Positions 24,374 to 31,667 of a stretch of DNA of 64,000 nucleotides are shown here, piece by piece. The stretch spans positions 4,340,001-4,404,000 of the forward strand of contig OY770025.1 in the NCBI GenBank assembly GCA_963669435.1, written 5' to 3'. Position 1 is the first letter of the stretch. Each line of letters begins with the position of its first letter. Under the pieces are notes generated by a model. That model worked only from the letters and a program-made list of their open reading frames with translations, was not told where the DNA came from and did not search any database. Both the position numbers and the translations under genes were made by a program. Origin of the DNA: CALJFL01 sp963669435 (lineage in GTDB: Bacteria > Pseudomonadota > Gammaproteobacteria > Pseudomonadales > Halieaceae).

Positions 24374-25354
24374 ATGAACAGCCCCGACCGCACATTCTCC
24401 ATCGCCCCGATGATGGACTGGTCTGACCATCACTGCCGTTTTTTTTGGCGGCTGATATCCAGACAGGCCCTACTCTACACCGAGATGGTTACCACCGGCG
24501 CACTTATCCACGGCGACCGGGAGCGCTTTCTTCACTTCAACCCCGAGGAGCACCCGGTGGCCTTGCAACTGGGCGGCAGCGACCCGGCGGATCTGGCACG
24601 ATGTGCCAGTTGGGCGCAGGATTGGGGCTATGATGAGGTCAACTTGAACTGTGGTTGTCCTTCGGATCGAGTGCAATCAGGCGTGTTTGGTGCCTGCCTG
24701 ATGGCCAATCCCGCGCTGGTCGCAGACTGCGTAAGGGCGATGAAGGAGGCCTGTGATACACCCGTCACGGTCAAGCACCGGATTGGTATTGACCATATGG
24801 AGAGCTACCAGGAATTGCTCGATTTCGTTGGCCCTATTGCCGACGCCGGGTGTGGGGTATTTATAGTGCACGCCCGCAAGGCCTGGTTACAAGGGTTATC
24901 ACCCAAGCAGAACCGGGAAATTCCGCCCTTGAACTACCCCTGGGTGTACGCGCTGAAGCGGGATTTTCCCGACCTCTCTATCGTTATCAATGGTGGCATC
25001 CAGACCCTGGATGAATGCGAAGCTCACCTGCAGCACGTGGATGGGGTGATGATCGGACGGGAAGCCTACCAAAACCCCTGGTTGTTAGCCGACGTCGATC
25101 GGCGCCTGTTTGGTACAGACAATCCCAGCGCCAGCCGGCAACAGGCGATCGACTCACTGATACCCTATGTGGAACGCCACCTGGCAGCAGGCGGCCATTT
25201 GAATCATGTCACCCGCCACATACTCGGGCTTTTTCAAGGCCAACCCGGCGCGAAAAAGTTTCGTCGACATCTCAGTGAAAATGCCTACAAGGCGGAGGCT
25301 GATACTGCCGTTCTCAAAGACGCGGTAGCTTGGGTCTCAGCCCAGCCAGCATAA
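24374..25354 (+). CDS. dusA: tRNA-dihydrouridine(20/20a) synthase
   Basis: 326 residues, full length. It reduces uridine 20 and 20a in the D-loop of tRNA with FMN and NADPH. The N-terminal FSIAPMMDWSDHHCRFFWR is the DusA hallmark; catalytic C95 lies in NCGCPSDRVQSGVFGACLM; the flavin phosphate site is near VINGGIQTLDE and DGVMIGREAYQNPW, and HARKAWLQGLSPKQNR is DusA-specific. It stands alone between the toxin-antitoxin pair and the transaldolase gene. Confidence 0.95.
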   Translation: MNSPDRTFSIAPMMDWSDHHCRFFWRLISRQALLYTEMVTTGALIHGDRERFLHFNPEEHPVALQLGGSDPADLARCASWAQDWGYDEVNLNCGCPSDRVQSGVFGACLMANPALVADCVRAMKEACDTPVTVKHRIGIDHMESYQELLDFVGPIADAGCGVFIVHARKAWLQGLSPKQNREIPPLNYPWVYALKRDFPDLSIVINGGIQTLDECEAHLQHVDGVMIGREAYQNPWLLADVDRRLFGTDNPSASRQQAIDSLIPYVERHLAAGGHLNHVTRHILGLFQGQPGAKKFRRHLSENAYKAEADTAVLKDAVAWVSAQPA

Positions 25355-25480
25355 GTTTCTGCTATACTGGCGCGCGCTCGGCGGCAGCCGACTCCCGCGA
25401 AAGGCCTAAGTTATTCAAAATCGAGCCGCGGGCACCGCTCTAAAACCTTTCTATTCACTTGACCATTGATAAGGCATGTA

Positions 25481-26431
25481 ATGAGCAAACTTGAACAACT
25501 AAAGGCGATGACGGACGTGGTCGCCGATACCGGCGATATAGAGGCAATCAAACGTTTCGCCCCCCAGGACGCAACCACCAACCCTTCACTGCTATTGAAG
25601 GCCGCCGCCCTCCCTCACTATGCGGAGCTCCTAGACCAGGCCAAGGCCTGGGCCGCTGCGCAGGGCGGTTCGGACAGAGAACAACTGGCGAACTGCTGTG
25701 ACCGCTTTGCGGTGGACGTCGGCCGGGAAATACTGGAAATTGTACCCGGCAGGATTTCTACCGAGGTAGATGCAAGGCTGTCGTTTGATACCGAAGCCAC
25801 TATTGAACGCGCAAAGAAGTTGATCGGCATGTATGAAGAGGCTGGCATCGACAAACAGCGCATCCTGATCAAGACAGCCTCCACCTGGGAAGGTATTCGC
25901 GCTGCCGAGCAATTGGAAGCGCTAGGCATTAATTGCAATCTCACCCTGCTGTTCGGGTTTGGCCAGGCCGCCGCCTGCGCCGACGCCGGCGTGTTTTTAA
26001 TCTCCCCCTTCGTAGGCCGCATACTGGATTGGTACAAGGCCAATACCGAATTGAACCTGAGCACAGCGTTCGATGACCCTGGCGTGCAATCAGTGACGCG
26101 GATTTACAACTACTACAAACAGCACGGCTACGGCACCGTGGTCATGGGAGCCAGCTTTCGCAACGCCGGTGAGATCGAAGCGCTGGCCGGCTGCGACCGT
26201 CTTACCATCAGCCCTGCCCTGTTACAGGAACTGGCCGACGATTCCGGTGATCTGCCCCGGCAGTTGGATCCGGCAAACGCCCGGTCAGCCGACGACAGGC
26301 AGGCACCCTCCGAGGCGGAATTCCGATACCAACTCAACGACGATGCCATGGCCACCGAAAAGCTCGCCGAGGGCATACGCAATTTCGTTGCCGACCAGAT
26401 CAAGCTTGAGACACTGATCGGCTCGCGATGA
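25481..26431 (+). CDS. talB: Transaldolase
   Basis: 316 residues, class I transaldolase of the pentose phosphate pathway: it moves a dihydroxyacetone unit between sedoheptulose-7-phosphate and glyceraldehyde-3-phosphate. The Schiff-base lysine is K131 in RILIKTASTWEG; other conserved segments are FAPQDATTNPSLLLK and GRISTEVDARLSFD. The start is ATG 25481 (MSKLEQLKAM), matching the family; upstream codons in frame are not conserved. The TerB-like gene overlaps its stop by four bases (ATGA). Confidence 0.95.
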   Translation: MSKLEQLKAMTDVVADTGDIEAIKRFAPQDATTNPSLLLKAAALPHYAELLDQAKAWAAAQGGSDREQLANCCDRFAVDVGREILEIVPGRISTEVDARLSFDTEATIERAKKLIGMYEEAGIDKQRILIKTASTWEGIRAAEQLEALGINCNLTLLFGFGQAAACADAGVFLISPFVGRILDWYKANTELNLSTAFDDPGVQSVTRIYNYYKQHGYGTVVMGASFRNAGEIEALAGCDRLTISPALLQELADDSGDLPRQLDPANARSADDRQAPSEAEFRYQLNDDAMATEKLAEGIRNFVADQIKLETLIGSR

Positions 26432-26877
26432 TCAAGGCCTTAAAAGCGCTGTTTGAGCTTGCGCCCGAAGACAGCGGCGAAGACCAGGGGCAGCAGGTGC
26501 TACTGGCAGCTTGCGCGCTGTTAGTGGAAACTGCTCGCGCCGATTTCACCCAGGATGCCCAGGAAGAGGCAGCACTGGAAAAATTGTTGACGACCACCCT
26601 GGACGTCGAGGCTGCGCAAGTCAAAACCATCATGGCCGAGGCCGCAGAGCGCGTTGACGAGTCGATTTCCCTGTACGAGTTCACCCGGGTGATCAATGAC
26701 AACTACTCCGCCAAGCAAAAGCTTCAACTGATCGAAGCGATGTGGGTAGTAGCGTATGCCGATGGCAACCTGGATAAGTACGAGGAACACCTGATTCGTC
26801 GAGTGGCAGAACTCACCTATGTACCCCACGAGGACTACATCCGCAGCAAGCTCGCTGCTCGTGATAAAGCGGACTAG
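26428..26877 (+). CDS. TerB-family protein
   Basis: 149 residues, all helical. It matches the TerB/tellurite-resistance-like fold: a hydrophobic first helix (VLLAACALLVETARAD), then AMWVVAYADGNLDKYEEHLIRRVAELTYV, in which the YADGxLDxxE acidic loop is the family's metal-site signature (quoted whole pattern, not contiguous claim of function). Single-domain TerB proteins beside metabolic genes have no settled function. It is translationally coupled to talB by a 4-base overlap and meets the STAS gene tail to tail with a 4-base overlap. Confidence 0.75.
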   Translation: MIKALKALFELAPEDSGEDQGQQVLLAACALLVETARADFTQDAQEEAALEKLLTTTLDVEAAQVKTIMAEAAERVDESISLYEFTRVINDNYSAKQKLQLIEAMWVVAYADGNLDKYEEHLIRRVAELTYVPHEDYIRSKLAARDKAD

Positions 26878-27353
26878 CCCTGTTCCAGGGCCGACATCAG
26901 GTCCTTGAAGCGTACCCGATTTTCATCACTGAGCCCCATCAGTACACGGTGGGCGTCAATGACTTTTTCCTTCACCGCCTGCTCACTGCCTTCAACCACC
27001 GGTATTTCGTTGATATCGCTGGGGTTGGCGCAGGCCTCCTCGTGGATCTCGAACAGGCGCTGGAAGCCCATGCTTTTTAGCAGGCGATTAATGCTGCTGT
27101 CGCAGCTGTAAATGGCAGGCTGAAAACCAAACCTCTCCTTTACCTTTAGCGCGAGCTTGGCCAACTGGCCCAAAGTGGTGCTGTCGATACCCTCCGCTTC
27201 ACAGAGGTCGACCCAGACACTGGCAAAGGACTCGTCCTCAAACATGTGCACGAAATAATCGTCGATGGTGGTACACAGGGTAAGGCGCACATCGCCAATG
27301 AGGCGTATGACATACGCGCCATTGTGACTCGCTGCCAGAATCCGACCCTGCAC
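26874..27353 (-). CDS. STAS-domain anti-sigma factor antagonist (HsbA/CrsA-like)
   Basis: 159 residues. A STAS domain (about 1-105) with the phosphorylatable serine region EAEGIDSTTLGQLAKLALK, followed by a helical C-terminal extension of about 50 residues. In HsbA and CrsA systems the dephosphorylated antagonist binds an anti-sigma factor and frees a sigma factor for stress, motility or biofilm genes. The PP2C regulator encoded just upstream (one-base gap) is the expected phosphatase. The matching kinase or anti-sigma factor is not in the window. Confidence 0.83.
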   Translation of the reverse strand: MQGRILAASHNGAYVIRLIGDVRLTLCTTIDDYFVHMFEDESFASVWVDLCEAEGIDSTTLGQLAKLALKVKERFGFQPAIYSCDSSINRLLKSMGFQRLFEIHEEACANPSDINEIPVVEGSEQAVKEKVIDAHRVLMGLSDENRVRFKDLMSALEQG

Positions 27354-27354
27354 G

Positions 27355-28536
27355 TTACCCTCGCTTGCTCACGAATAGCGCGGCGATATCATCCGGTGCG
27401 GTATCTACGGTGTCCAAGCCCAGGCGCGTAACCAGCTCGGCCGGAGAGTCAGCGGTTTGCTCGAACACCTCGAGAAAGTACTTCTCTTTTTCGATTAAGT
27501 TCTGCGGTGGCAGAATTTCCAGGATGCCATCGGAAAACAGTGCCAGCATAAAACTGTCAGGCAGGTCGATCATGTGCTCTTCGTAGCGCGCATCGTCCAT
27601 GAGCCCTACCGCGGGCCCTTCTCCGCGCAGGTAGCGCGCACCGTCACCGCTAACCAGTACCGGTTGTGGGAGGTGACCGGCGACACTGTAGCGCAGGGTG
27701 TTCTTTTCCATGTCCAGTGAGCCCACCACCATGGTGGCGTACTTACCGACTTCCAGTCCCAGCAGTTCGAAGTTGGCGCGCTTGAGCATCGCCGTGGGAC
27801 TAATGACGCTGTCGTCATTCTGGCGGAAGAAATCGGAGCGCTTGCGCGCGAAGAGGTTTTTCAACAGCACGGTGGCGAAAGCCGAAGAACTGCCGTGGCC
27901 TGACACATCCGCCATGAAAAAGGTGATGTGGCTGTCGCCGACGAGGAAATAATCAGTGAAGTCTCCACTGAGGTAAAGCGAGGGAATAACGGTGTGATTG
28001 AATACGTAGTCCTGAACCACGAGCGGCTTCGCCGGCAGCATGCGCATCTGCACTTGCCGGCCTGCCTGCTGGTCCTGCTCGAGAACCTTGACGGTGGCTC
28101 GCAGCTCGGAATTTGCTGCTTCCAGGCGCTTACGTGAGTCTTGCAGTTCCCTGCGCATACGTCGCTGGCGAATGCAGCTCTTGATCGACTTGACCAGTGC
28201 GTCCATATCGACCACCGGGCGCACAAAGAAATCGTTGGCACCCAGGCGCAGCGCCGCCATCATGTGCTCGGCATCCATTTCATCGCTGAACATGATCGCG
28301 GGCACCTGGATGTCCATTTCCCGGAGTGTCCGCCTGGCGTCGCCCCAGGAGACGCCATTGACATCGAGTTCGCAGAGAATGACATCCAACTCACTGTTGG
28401 TGCCCAGAGAATAGCTGGAGTTGTTGAAGTCGGTGACCACCTCGGCGTCGAAACCCGCCGCGGCCACCTGCGAACACAAATCGTTCGCGCGCTTGGCGTC
28501 GTCATCGATGATTAGGAGCTTGCCTTCGGCGGCCAT
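27355..28536 (-). CDS. Response-regulator-like PP2C (SpoIIE-type) phosphatase, HsbR/CrsR-like
   Basis: 393 residues: receiver domain (1-125), a coiled coil (about 125-170) and a PP2C/SpoIIE phosphatase domain (175-393) with LSGDFTDYF, MADVSGHGSS, LFSDGILE and the final DDIAALF metal and core motifs. It should dephosphorylate the STAS protein encoded next. The receiver is atypical: the acid pair D11-D12 is kept, but the phospho-acceptor position holds Glu (E56 in DVILCELDVNG) and the conserved Lys is Arg (R106 in FFVRPV). Phosphorylation control is therefore doubtful. The pair resembles HsbR/HsbA of Pseudomonas and CrsR/CrsA of Shewanella. Confidence 0.88.
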   Translation of the reverse strand: MAAEGKLLIIDDDAKRANDLCSQVAAAGFDAEVVTDFNNSSYSLGTNSELDVILCELDVNGVSWGDARRTLREMDIQVPAIMFSDEMDAEHMMAALRLGANDFFVRPVVDMDALVKSIKSCIRQRRMRRELQDSRKRLEAANSELRATVKVLEQDQQAGRQVQMRMLPAKPLVVQDYVFNHTVIPSLYLSGDFTDYFLVGDSHITFFMADVSGHGSSSAFATVLLKNLFARKRSDFFRQNDDSVISPTAMLKRANFELLGLEVGKYATMVVGSLDMEKNTLRYSVAGHLPQPVLVSGDGARYLRGEGPAVGLMDDARYEEHMIDLPDSFMLALFSDGILEILPPQNLIEKEKYFLEVFEQTADSPAELVTRLGLDTVDTAPDDIAALFVSKRG

Positions 28537-28623
28537 CAGAAATACTGCTTCACTGCCTGATTCGCCGGAACAGTACGCCCTTAGATGGGTGCAGGCAACA
28601 GGATTTTTCCACGAATGGGGAGG

Positions 28624-28640
28624 ATTTCACAATATTGTAA
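28624..28640. promoter_or_regulatory. Palindromic motif upstream of the PP2C regulator gene (copy 1)
   Basis: On the minus strand this reads TTACAATATTGTGAAAT, with the core ACAATATTGT self-complementary. A near-identical copy is at 31601-31617 upstream of the hvfA-like gene. This copy is about 88 bp upstream of the PP2C regulator start, within the 177-base gap before mlaA. Confidence 0.45.
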
Positions 28641-28713
28641 GATAAATATGAGAGAAGCCTTGCCAATCCCTGGTTTCTCAACGCCAGCCGGGCGCTGCGG
28701 CGAATTGGAATCG

Positions 28714-29433
28714 CTAAAATTCCTCGTCCCAGGCGTCGTCAAAGTCCGAGAAATCGTCTTCCACCACGCCATCATTGACGAAGAACTCGCGCTGTTGCAG
28801 GTAGGCATCGCGAACAAAGATATAGCGATCGCCGCTTAGCAGTTCATCGGCACCGAGCAGGCGTGAACGGCCATCAACCAGCTCCAGACCCCAGATCGAG
28901 TTCCGCAAGGGTACATTGGTAATGTAGGTAGGTACCGAGGCGTAGGTATCCACAATGGTCCCGGTGCCACTGCGGAACGTACGCGGCCCAAACAGCGGGA
29001 CCATCACATAGGGTCCTGGCGGCACACCCCAGATAGCCAGCGTGTGGCCAAAGTCGGTCCGGTACGGCCGGATTCCCAGGGGAGTCGCAACGTCAAACAA
29101 ACCCAGAATCCCCGCCGTCGAATTGACTACGAAGCGACCGCCACCCTGGGCAGCGCCCTCAAATCGGCCCTGCAGCACCGCGTTCAGGGCAGAGGTGAAG
29201 TCGTACAGGTTCGCAAAGAAATTACCGACGCCTCGCTGCGCGGGTGCGGGCATAACGAAGCTGTATCCCTTGGCAACCGGCCTCGTAAGATACTTATCCA
29301 GGGTATCGTTGAGGGCAAACATCGGCCGGTTAATACCCTCTAGCGGGTCGGGATTGCGCACCTCTTGCTCTGCCGCGGCCAGCGAAAGCGGCAGCAACAG
29401 GGACACGACTAAGGTGAAGCGAGTAAAGGTCAT
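28714..29433 (-). CDS. mlaA: MlaA-family outer-membrane lipid-asymmetry protein
   Basis: 239 residues. MlaA removes misplaced phospholipids from the outer leaflet of the outer membrane and hands them to the Mla pathway. The family core is clear: DPLEGINRPMFALNDTLDKY, VGNFFANLYDFTSALNAVLQG, RFVVNSTAGILGLFDVATPLG, FGHTLAIWGVPPGPYVMVPL. The signal peptide (FTLVVSLLLPLSLAAA) is followed by Glu-Gln and has no lipobox Cys, so it appears to be a non-lipidated version. Start ATG 29433 gives a proper signal peptide. mlaBCDEF genes are not nearby; it follows the HvfC-like gene. Confidence 0.9.
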   Translation of the reverse strand: MTFTRFTLVVSLLLPLSLAAAEQEVRNPDPLEGINRPMFALNDTLDKYLTRPVAKGYSFVMPAPAQRGVGNFFANLYDFTSALNAVLQGRFEGAAQGGGRFVVNSTAGILGLFDVATPLGIRPYRTDFGHTLAIWGVPPGPYVMVPLFGPRTFRSGTGTIVDTYASVPTYITNVPLRNSIWGLELVDGRSRLLGADELLSGDRYIFVRDAYLQQREFFVNDGVVEDDFSDFDDAWDEEF

Positions 29434-29510
29434 TCGAAGCGATCCGATCAACAAGCTTGAGATGTTACAAGCAGCACTTACGCGGAGCAATAGTTCAGCT
29501 GGGTCATAGA

Positions 29511-30269
29511 TTACTGCTGGATTTTCTCAGTACTTAAGCAGATTACGCCCAATTCCTGCAGTTGGTTCAGTTGCTGCGCGCCGAATTCGCGTATTGCGTC
29601 AACGGCCATGTTCATTTCGGTCGCGAGCTGCGCGAGTATCTCGGCGCCCGTTTGCTGCTCGTTCCCGCGCAGCATCTCAGCCAGGCGTGCGGTTGCGGCA
29701 TTCAATTCCATGAATTTAACTTCATCGGCCGCATTGCGATACACCACCAGGAAAGTCGGATCCCCCGCCTCCTCGGGACGATTGCCGGGACCAATCAGAT
29801 GAACTGGCCACTGGTAACTTAGCAGCCAGGCTAGCGGTGACCAATGCGGTACCGCGTCCAGCGGTGACAAATTGCTCAGCGCAGGCAACTCCTCCTCTGA
29901 TACGTCCAGCCCCAATTCCACCCATTCGTAGTGCGCCAGTTCTGTCATATACGGCGGGTCACAGGGGCGCGGTTCGTGCTTTTCAGTGAGGTACTGCAAA
30001 AACTCCTGGCTGATCTCCAGGAAGTAAGGGCTATGGCAACGATGTCCATCGATGAAATTGCGCACCATCGCATGCCAGTCTTCGCTCTCGTAAAGACTGC
30101 GAAGCACGGGGAAACCACCACTGATAAAGCCTTCGATATTGTTGTAGATAAGATCCTGGTAAATCTGCAAGCGACGCGGCTCTATCCCGGCCGGGGCAGG
30201 CTGGGTTTCGGGGTCGCGCAAAAAACGCGCCATGCTCATTTGCGTGTCGCGCAGGGCCGAGTTCGTCAT
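29511..30269 (-). CDS. hvfC: HvfC/BufC-like protein (DUF2063 N-terminal domain), MNIO partner
   Basis: 252 residues. The N-terminal half (MARFLRDPETQPAP onward, with RRLQIYQDLIYNNIEGFIS and FPVLRSLYESEDWHAMVRNF) is the DUF2063 domain that accompanies MNIO enzymes; a winged-helix-like C-terminal half follows. In characterised systems the partner protein helps recognise the precursor peptide leader for modification. It overlaps the MNIO gene by four bases (ATGA), so the two are translationally coupled. It is predicted cytoplasmic. Confidence 0.87.
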   Translation of the reverse strand: MTNSALRDTQMSMARFLRDPETQPAPAGIEPRRLQIYQDLIYNNIEGFISGGFPVLRSLYESEDWHAMVRNFIDGHRCHSPYFLEISQEFLQYLTEKHEPRPCDPPYMTELAHYEWVELGLDVSEEELPALSNLSPLDAVPHWSPLAWLLSYQWPVHLIGPGNRPEEAGDPTFLVVYRNAADEVKFMELNAATARLAEMLRGNEQQTGAEILAQLATEMNMAVDAIREFGAQQLNQLQELGVICLSTEKIQQ

Positions 30270-31126
30270 TCGGCCACCGCCAGTGTTTCAGTTTGTTGCA
30301 CGTTTTGCTCTATTTGTAGCTCGCGGATTCTCTCGACTTCCTGCAACAGCTCCGATAGCGGCGGCAAATTGAAGTCGCGCTCCAATAGCGTGGGCATGGG
30401 GCCAACGCGTTTGTACGCCTCGCTGAGCAACTCCCAGACCGGGTCGATGACCTCGGTGCCATGGGTATCCACTTTCAGGTCGTCCGCCTCGTTAAAATGC
30501 CCGGCGACATGGATATAACGCGCGCGTTCCAGGGGCAGCGCGTCCAGGAATGCCATCGGATCGTAACGGTGATTAATGCTGTTCACGTAAATATTGTTGA
30601 CGTCCAACAGCATATCGGCGCCGGACTCTTCCAGCACCGCGGTAATAAATTCTGGTTCACTCAAGTCGGTGTGGGTCTGCGCATAATAGGAAGCATTTTC
30701 CAACACCAGGGGCTGCCCAATGATGTCCTGCACATGCTTGATACGGTCGGCGACGTATTGAACGGCTTCTTCGGTAAACGGTATCGGTAACAGGTCATAG
30801 AGGTGCCCTTCAGCGGCACAGTAGGTCAGGTGCTCGCTGTACAAGGGGGCGCCCACCTGGTCCATCAAATCACGGACCGATCTCACCAGTGCGGTATCAA
30901 TGGGGTCCGGTCCACCAATATCCAGGGACAGACCATGAAAAGCGACGGTGTACTGTTCGGCCAGTTGCCGAAACTTCTTACCAAAACGGCCGCCGACGCC
31001 AATCCAGTTTTCCGGAGCGACTTCCATGAAGTCGACTGAGCCGGGGGCCATAGACGAAAGCGGGCCCAACAGGGCCCGTCTGAGTCCAAGGCCTGCGCCA
31101 TGCAGGCCCGGTTGAGAATCAGGCAT
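30266..31126 (-). CDS. hvfB: MNIO-family enzyme (DUF692), HvfB/BufB-like
   Basis: 286 residues, a TIM-barrel multinuclear non-heme iron oxidase. Metal-site segments are visible in order: VDFMEVAPENW, the VAFHGLSLDIGG strand, APLYSEHLTYC, LVLENASYY, LLDVNNIYVNS and YIHVAGHFNE. Relatives modify cysteines in precursor peptides, converting EGKCG-type Cys to oxazolone/thioamide-like copper ligands. The start is ATG 31126, which overlaps the peptide gene's stop in a TAATG junction; a slightly longer start inside the peptide gene is possible. It should act on the adjacent eight-motif peptide. Confidence 0.92.
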   Translation of the reverse strand: MPDSQPGLHGAGLGLRRALLGPLSSMAPGSVDFMEVAPENWIGVGGRFGKKFRQLAEQYTVAFHGLSLDIGGPDPIDTALVRSVRDLMDQVGAPLYSEHLTYCAAEGHLYDLLPIPFTEEAVQYVADRIKHVQDIIGQPLVLENASYYAQTHTDLSEPEFITAVLEESGADMLLDVNNIYVNSINHRYDPMAFLDALPLERARYIHVAGHFNEADDLKVDTHGTEVIDPVWELLSEAYKRVGPMPTLLERDFNLPPLSELLQEVERIRELQIEQNVQQTETLAVAE

Positions 31127-31461
31127 TAGCCGCCGCACTTACCTTCGCCGCACTTGCCTTCGCCTTCACCTTTCTCGCCTTCGCCGCACTTCCCTTCGCC
31201 GCACTTACCTTCACCTTCGCCTTTCTCACCTTCGCCGCATTTCCCTTCGCCGCACTTGCCTTCGCCGTCCTTGTCGCCTTCACCGCACTTGCCTTCGCCG
31301 CACTTGCCTTCGCCGTCTTTGCCGTAGCTGACGAGGTCATAGCCGCCGCTAAGCTGCTGCGCTGAGAAAGGGTTTACTTCTGCTGACACCAAAGGAGCGA
31401 CAGAGGTAGCCAGGAATGCTGCACCGAGAGCGACAGCAAGAGGTTTCTTTGATTGAGCCAT
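31126..31461 (-). CDS. hvfA: HvfA/BufA2-like precursor peptide with eight EGKCG motifs
   Basis: 111 residues. A signal peptide (KPLAVALGAAFLATSVAPLVSA, cleavage near 27; shown only to 20 as KPLAVALGAAFLATSVAPLV) leads into a short linker and then a Gly/Glu/Lys/Cys repeat from residue 50. All eight cysteines (54, 59, 70, 75, 87, 92, 104, 109) sit in EGKCG, grouped in four pairs separated by EGDKDG or EGEKGEG. There is no other Cys. This is the precursor type modified by MNIO enzymes to bind copper in the periplasm. AGGGAAA precedes the ATG. A palindromic motif shared with the PP2C regulator lies upstream. Confidence 0.92.
   Translation of the reverse strand: MAQSKKPLAVALGAAFLATSVAPLVSAEVNPFSAQQLSGGYDLVSYGKDGEGKCGEGKCGEGDKDGEGKCGEGKCGEGEKGEGEGKCGEGKCGEGEKGEGEGKCGEGKCGG
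31132..31312 (-). repeat. In-gene tandem repeat encoding the EGKCG array
   Basis: The repeat part of the hvfA-like gene is built from 48- and 51-bp units (16 and 17 codons), the two 51-bp units being nearly identical. Such arrays can gain or lose units by slippage, which would change the number of metal-binding cysteines. Confidence 0.8.
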
Positions 31462-31600
31462 GTTGATTTCCCTATAAGATTCAAATGTTTTTACGCTTCT
31501 CGAAACAGCCTGGAGGTGACACCTCGTCCGCAGTTTTCGTGATAGCTATGACACAGTATTGATGGGTTAGTTTCATTACGCCTTGCGTGGAATTGGTAAT

Positions 31601-31617
31601 ATTTCACAAATTTGTAA
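31601..31617. promoter_or_regulatory. Palindromic motif upstream of the hvfA-like gene (copy 2)
   Basis: On the minus strand this reads TTACAAATTTGTGAAAT, differing from the copy at 28624-28640 only in two central bases. It has a self-complementary core ACAAATTTGT. It lies about 140 bp upstream of the hvfA-like start and 50 bp past the end of hrpA. Confidence 0.45.
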
Positions 31618-31667
31618 TTTTTGCAGTATCGATACTTCCGGATGAGGGGTCAATCCGGCCGTTATGA

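Noticed and set aside
31132..31312. CRISPR-like or REP array
   Set aside because: The repeats are in frame, directly abutting without unique spacers, and encode the EGKCG peptide.
31119..31340. Ala/Lys-rich frame resembling a histone H1-like protein
   Set aside because: It is another frame of the EGKCG repeat array in the hvfA-like gene; the Ala/Lys pattern is produced by the GC-rich repeats, and the true frame has a signal peptide and matched operon partners.
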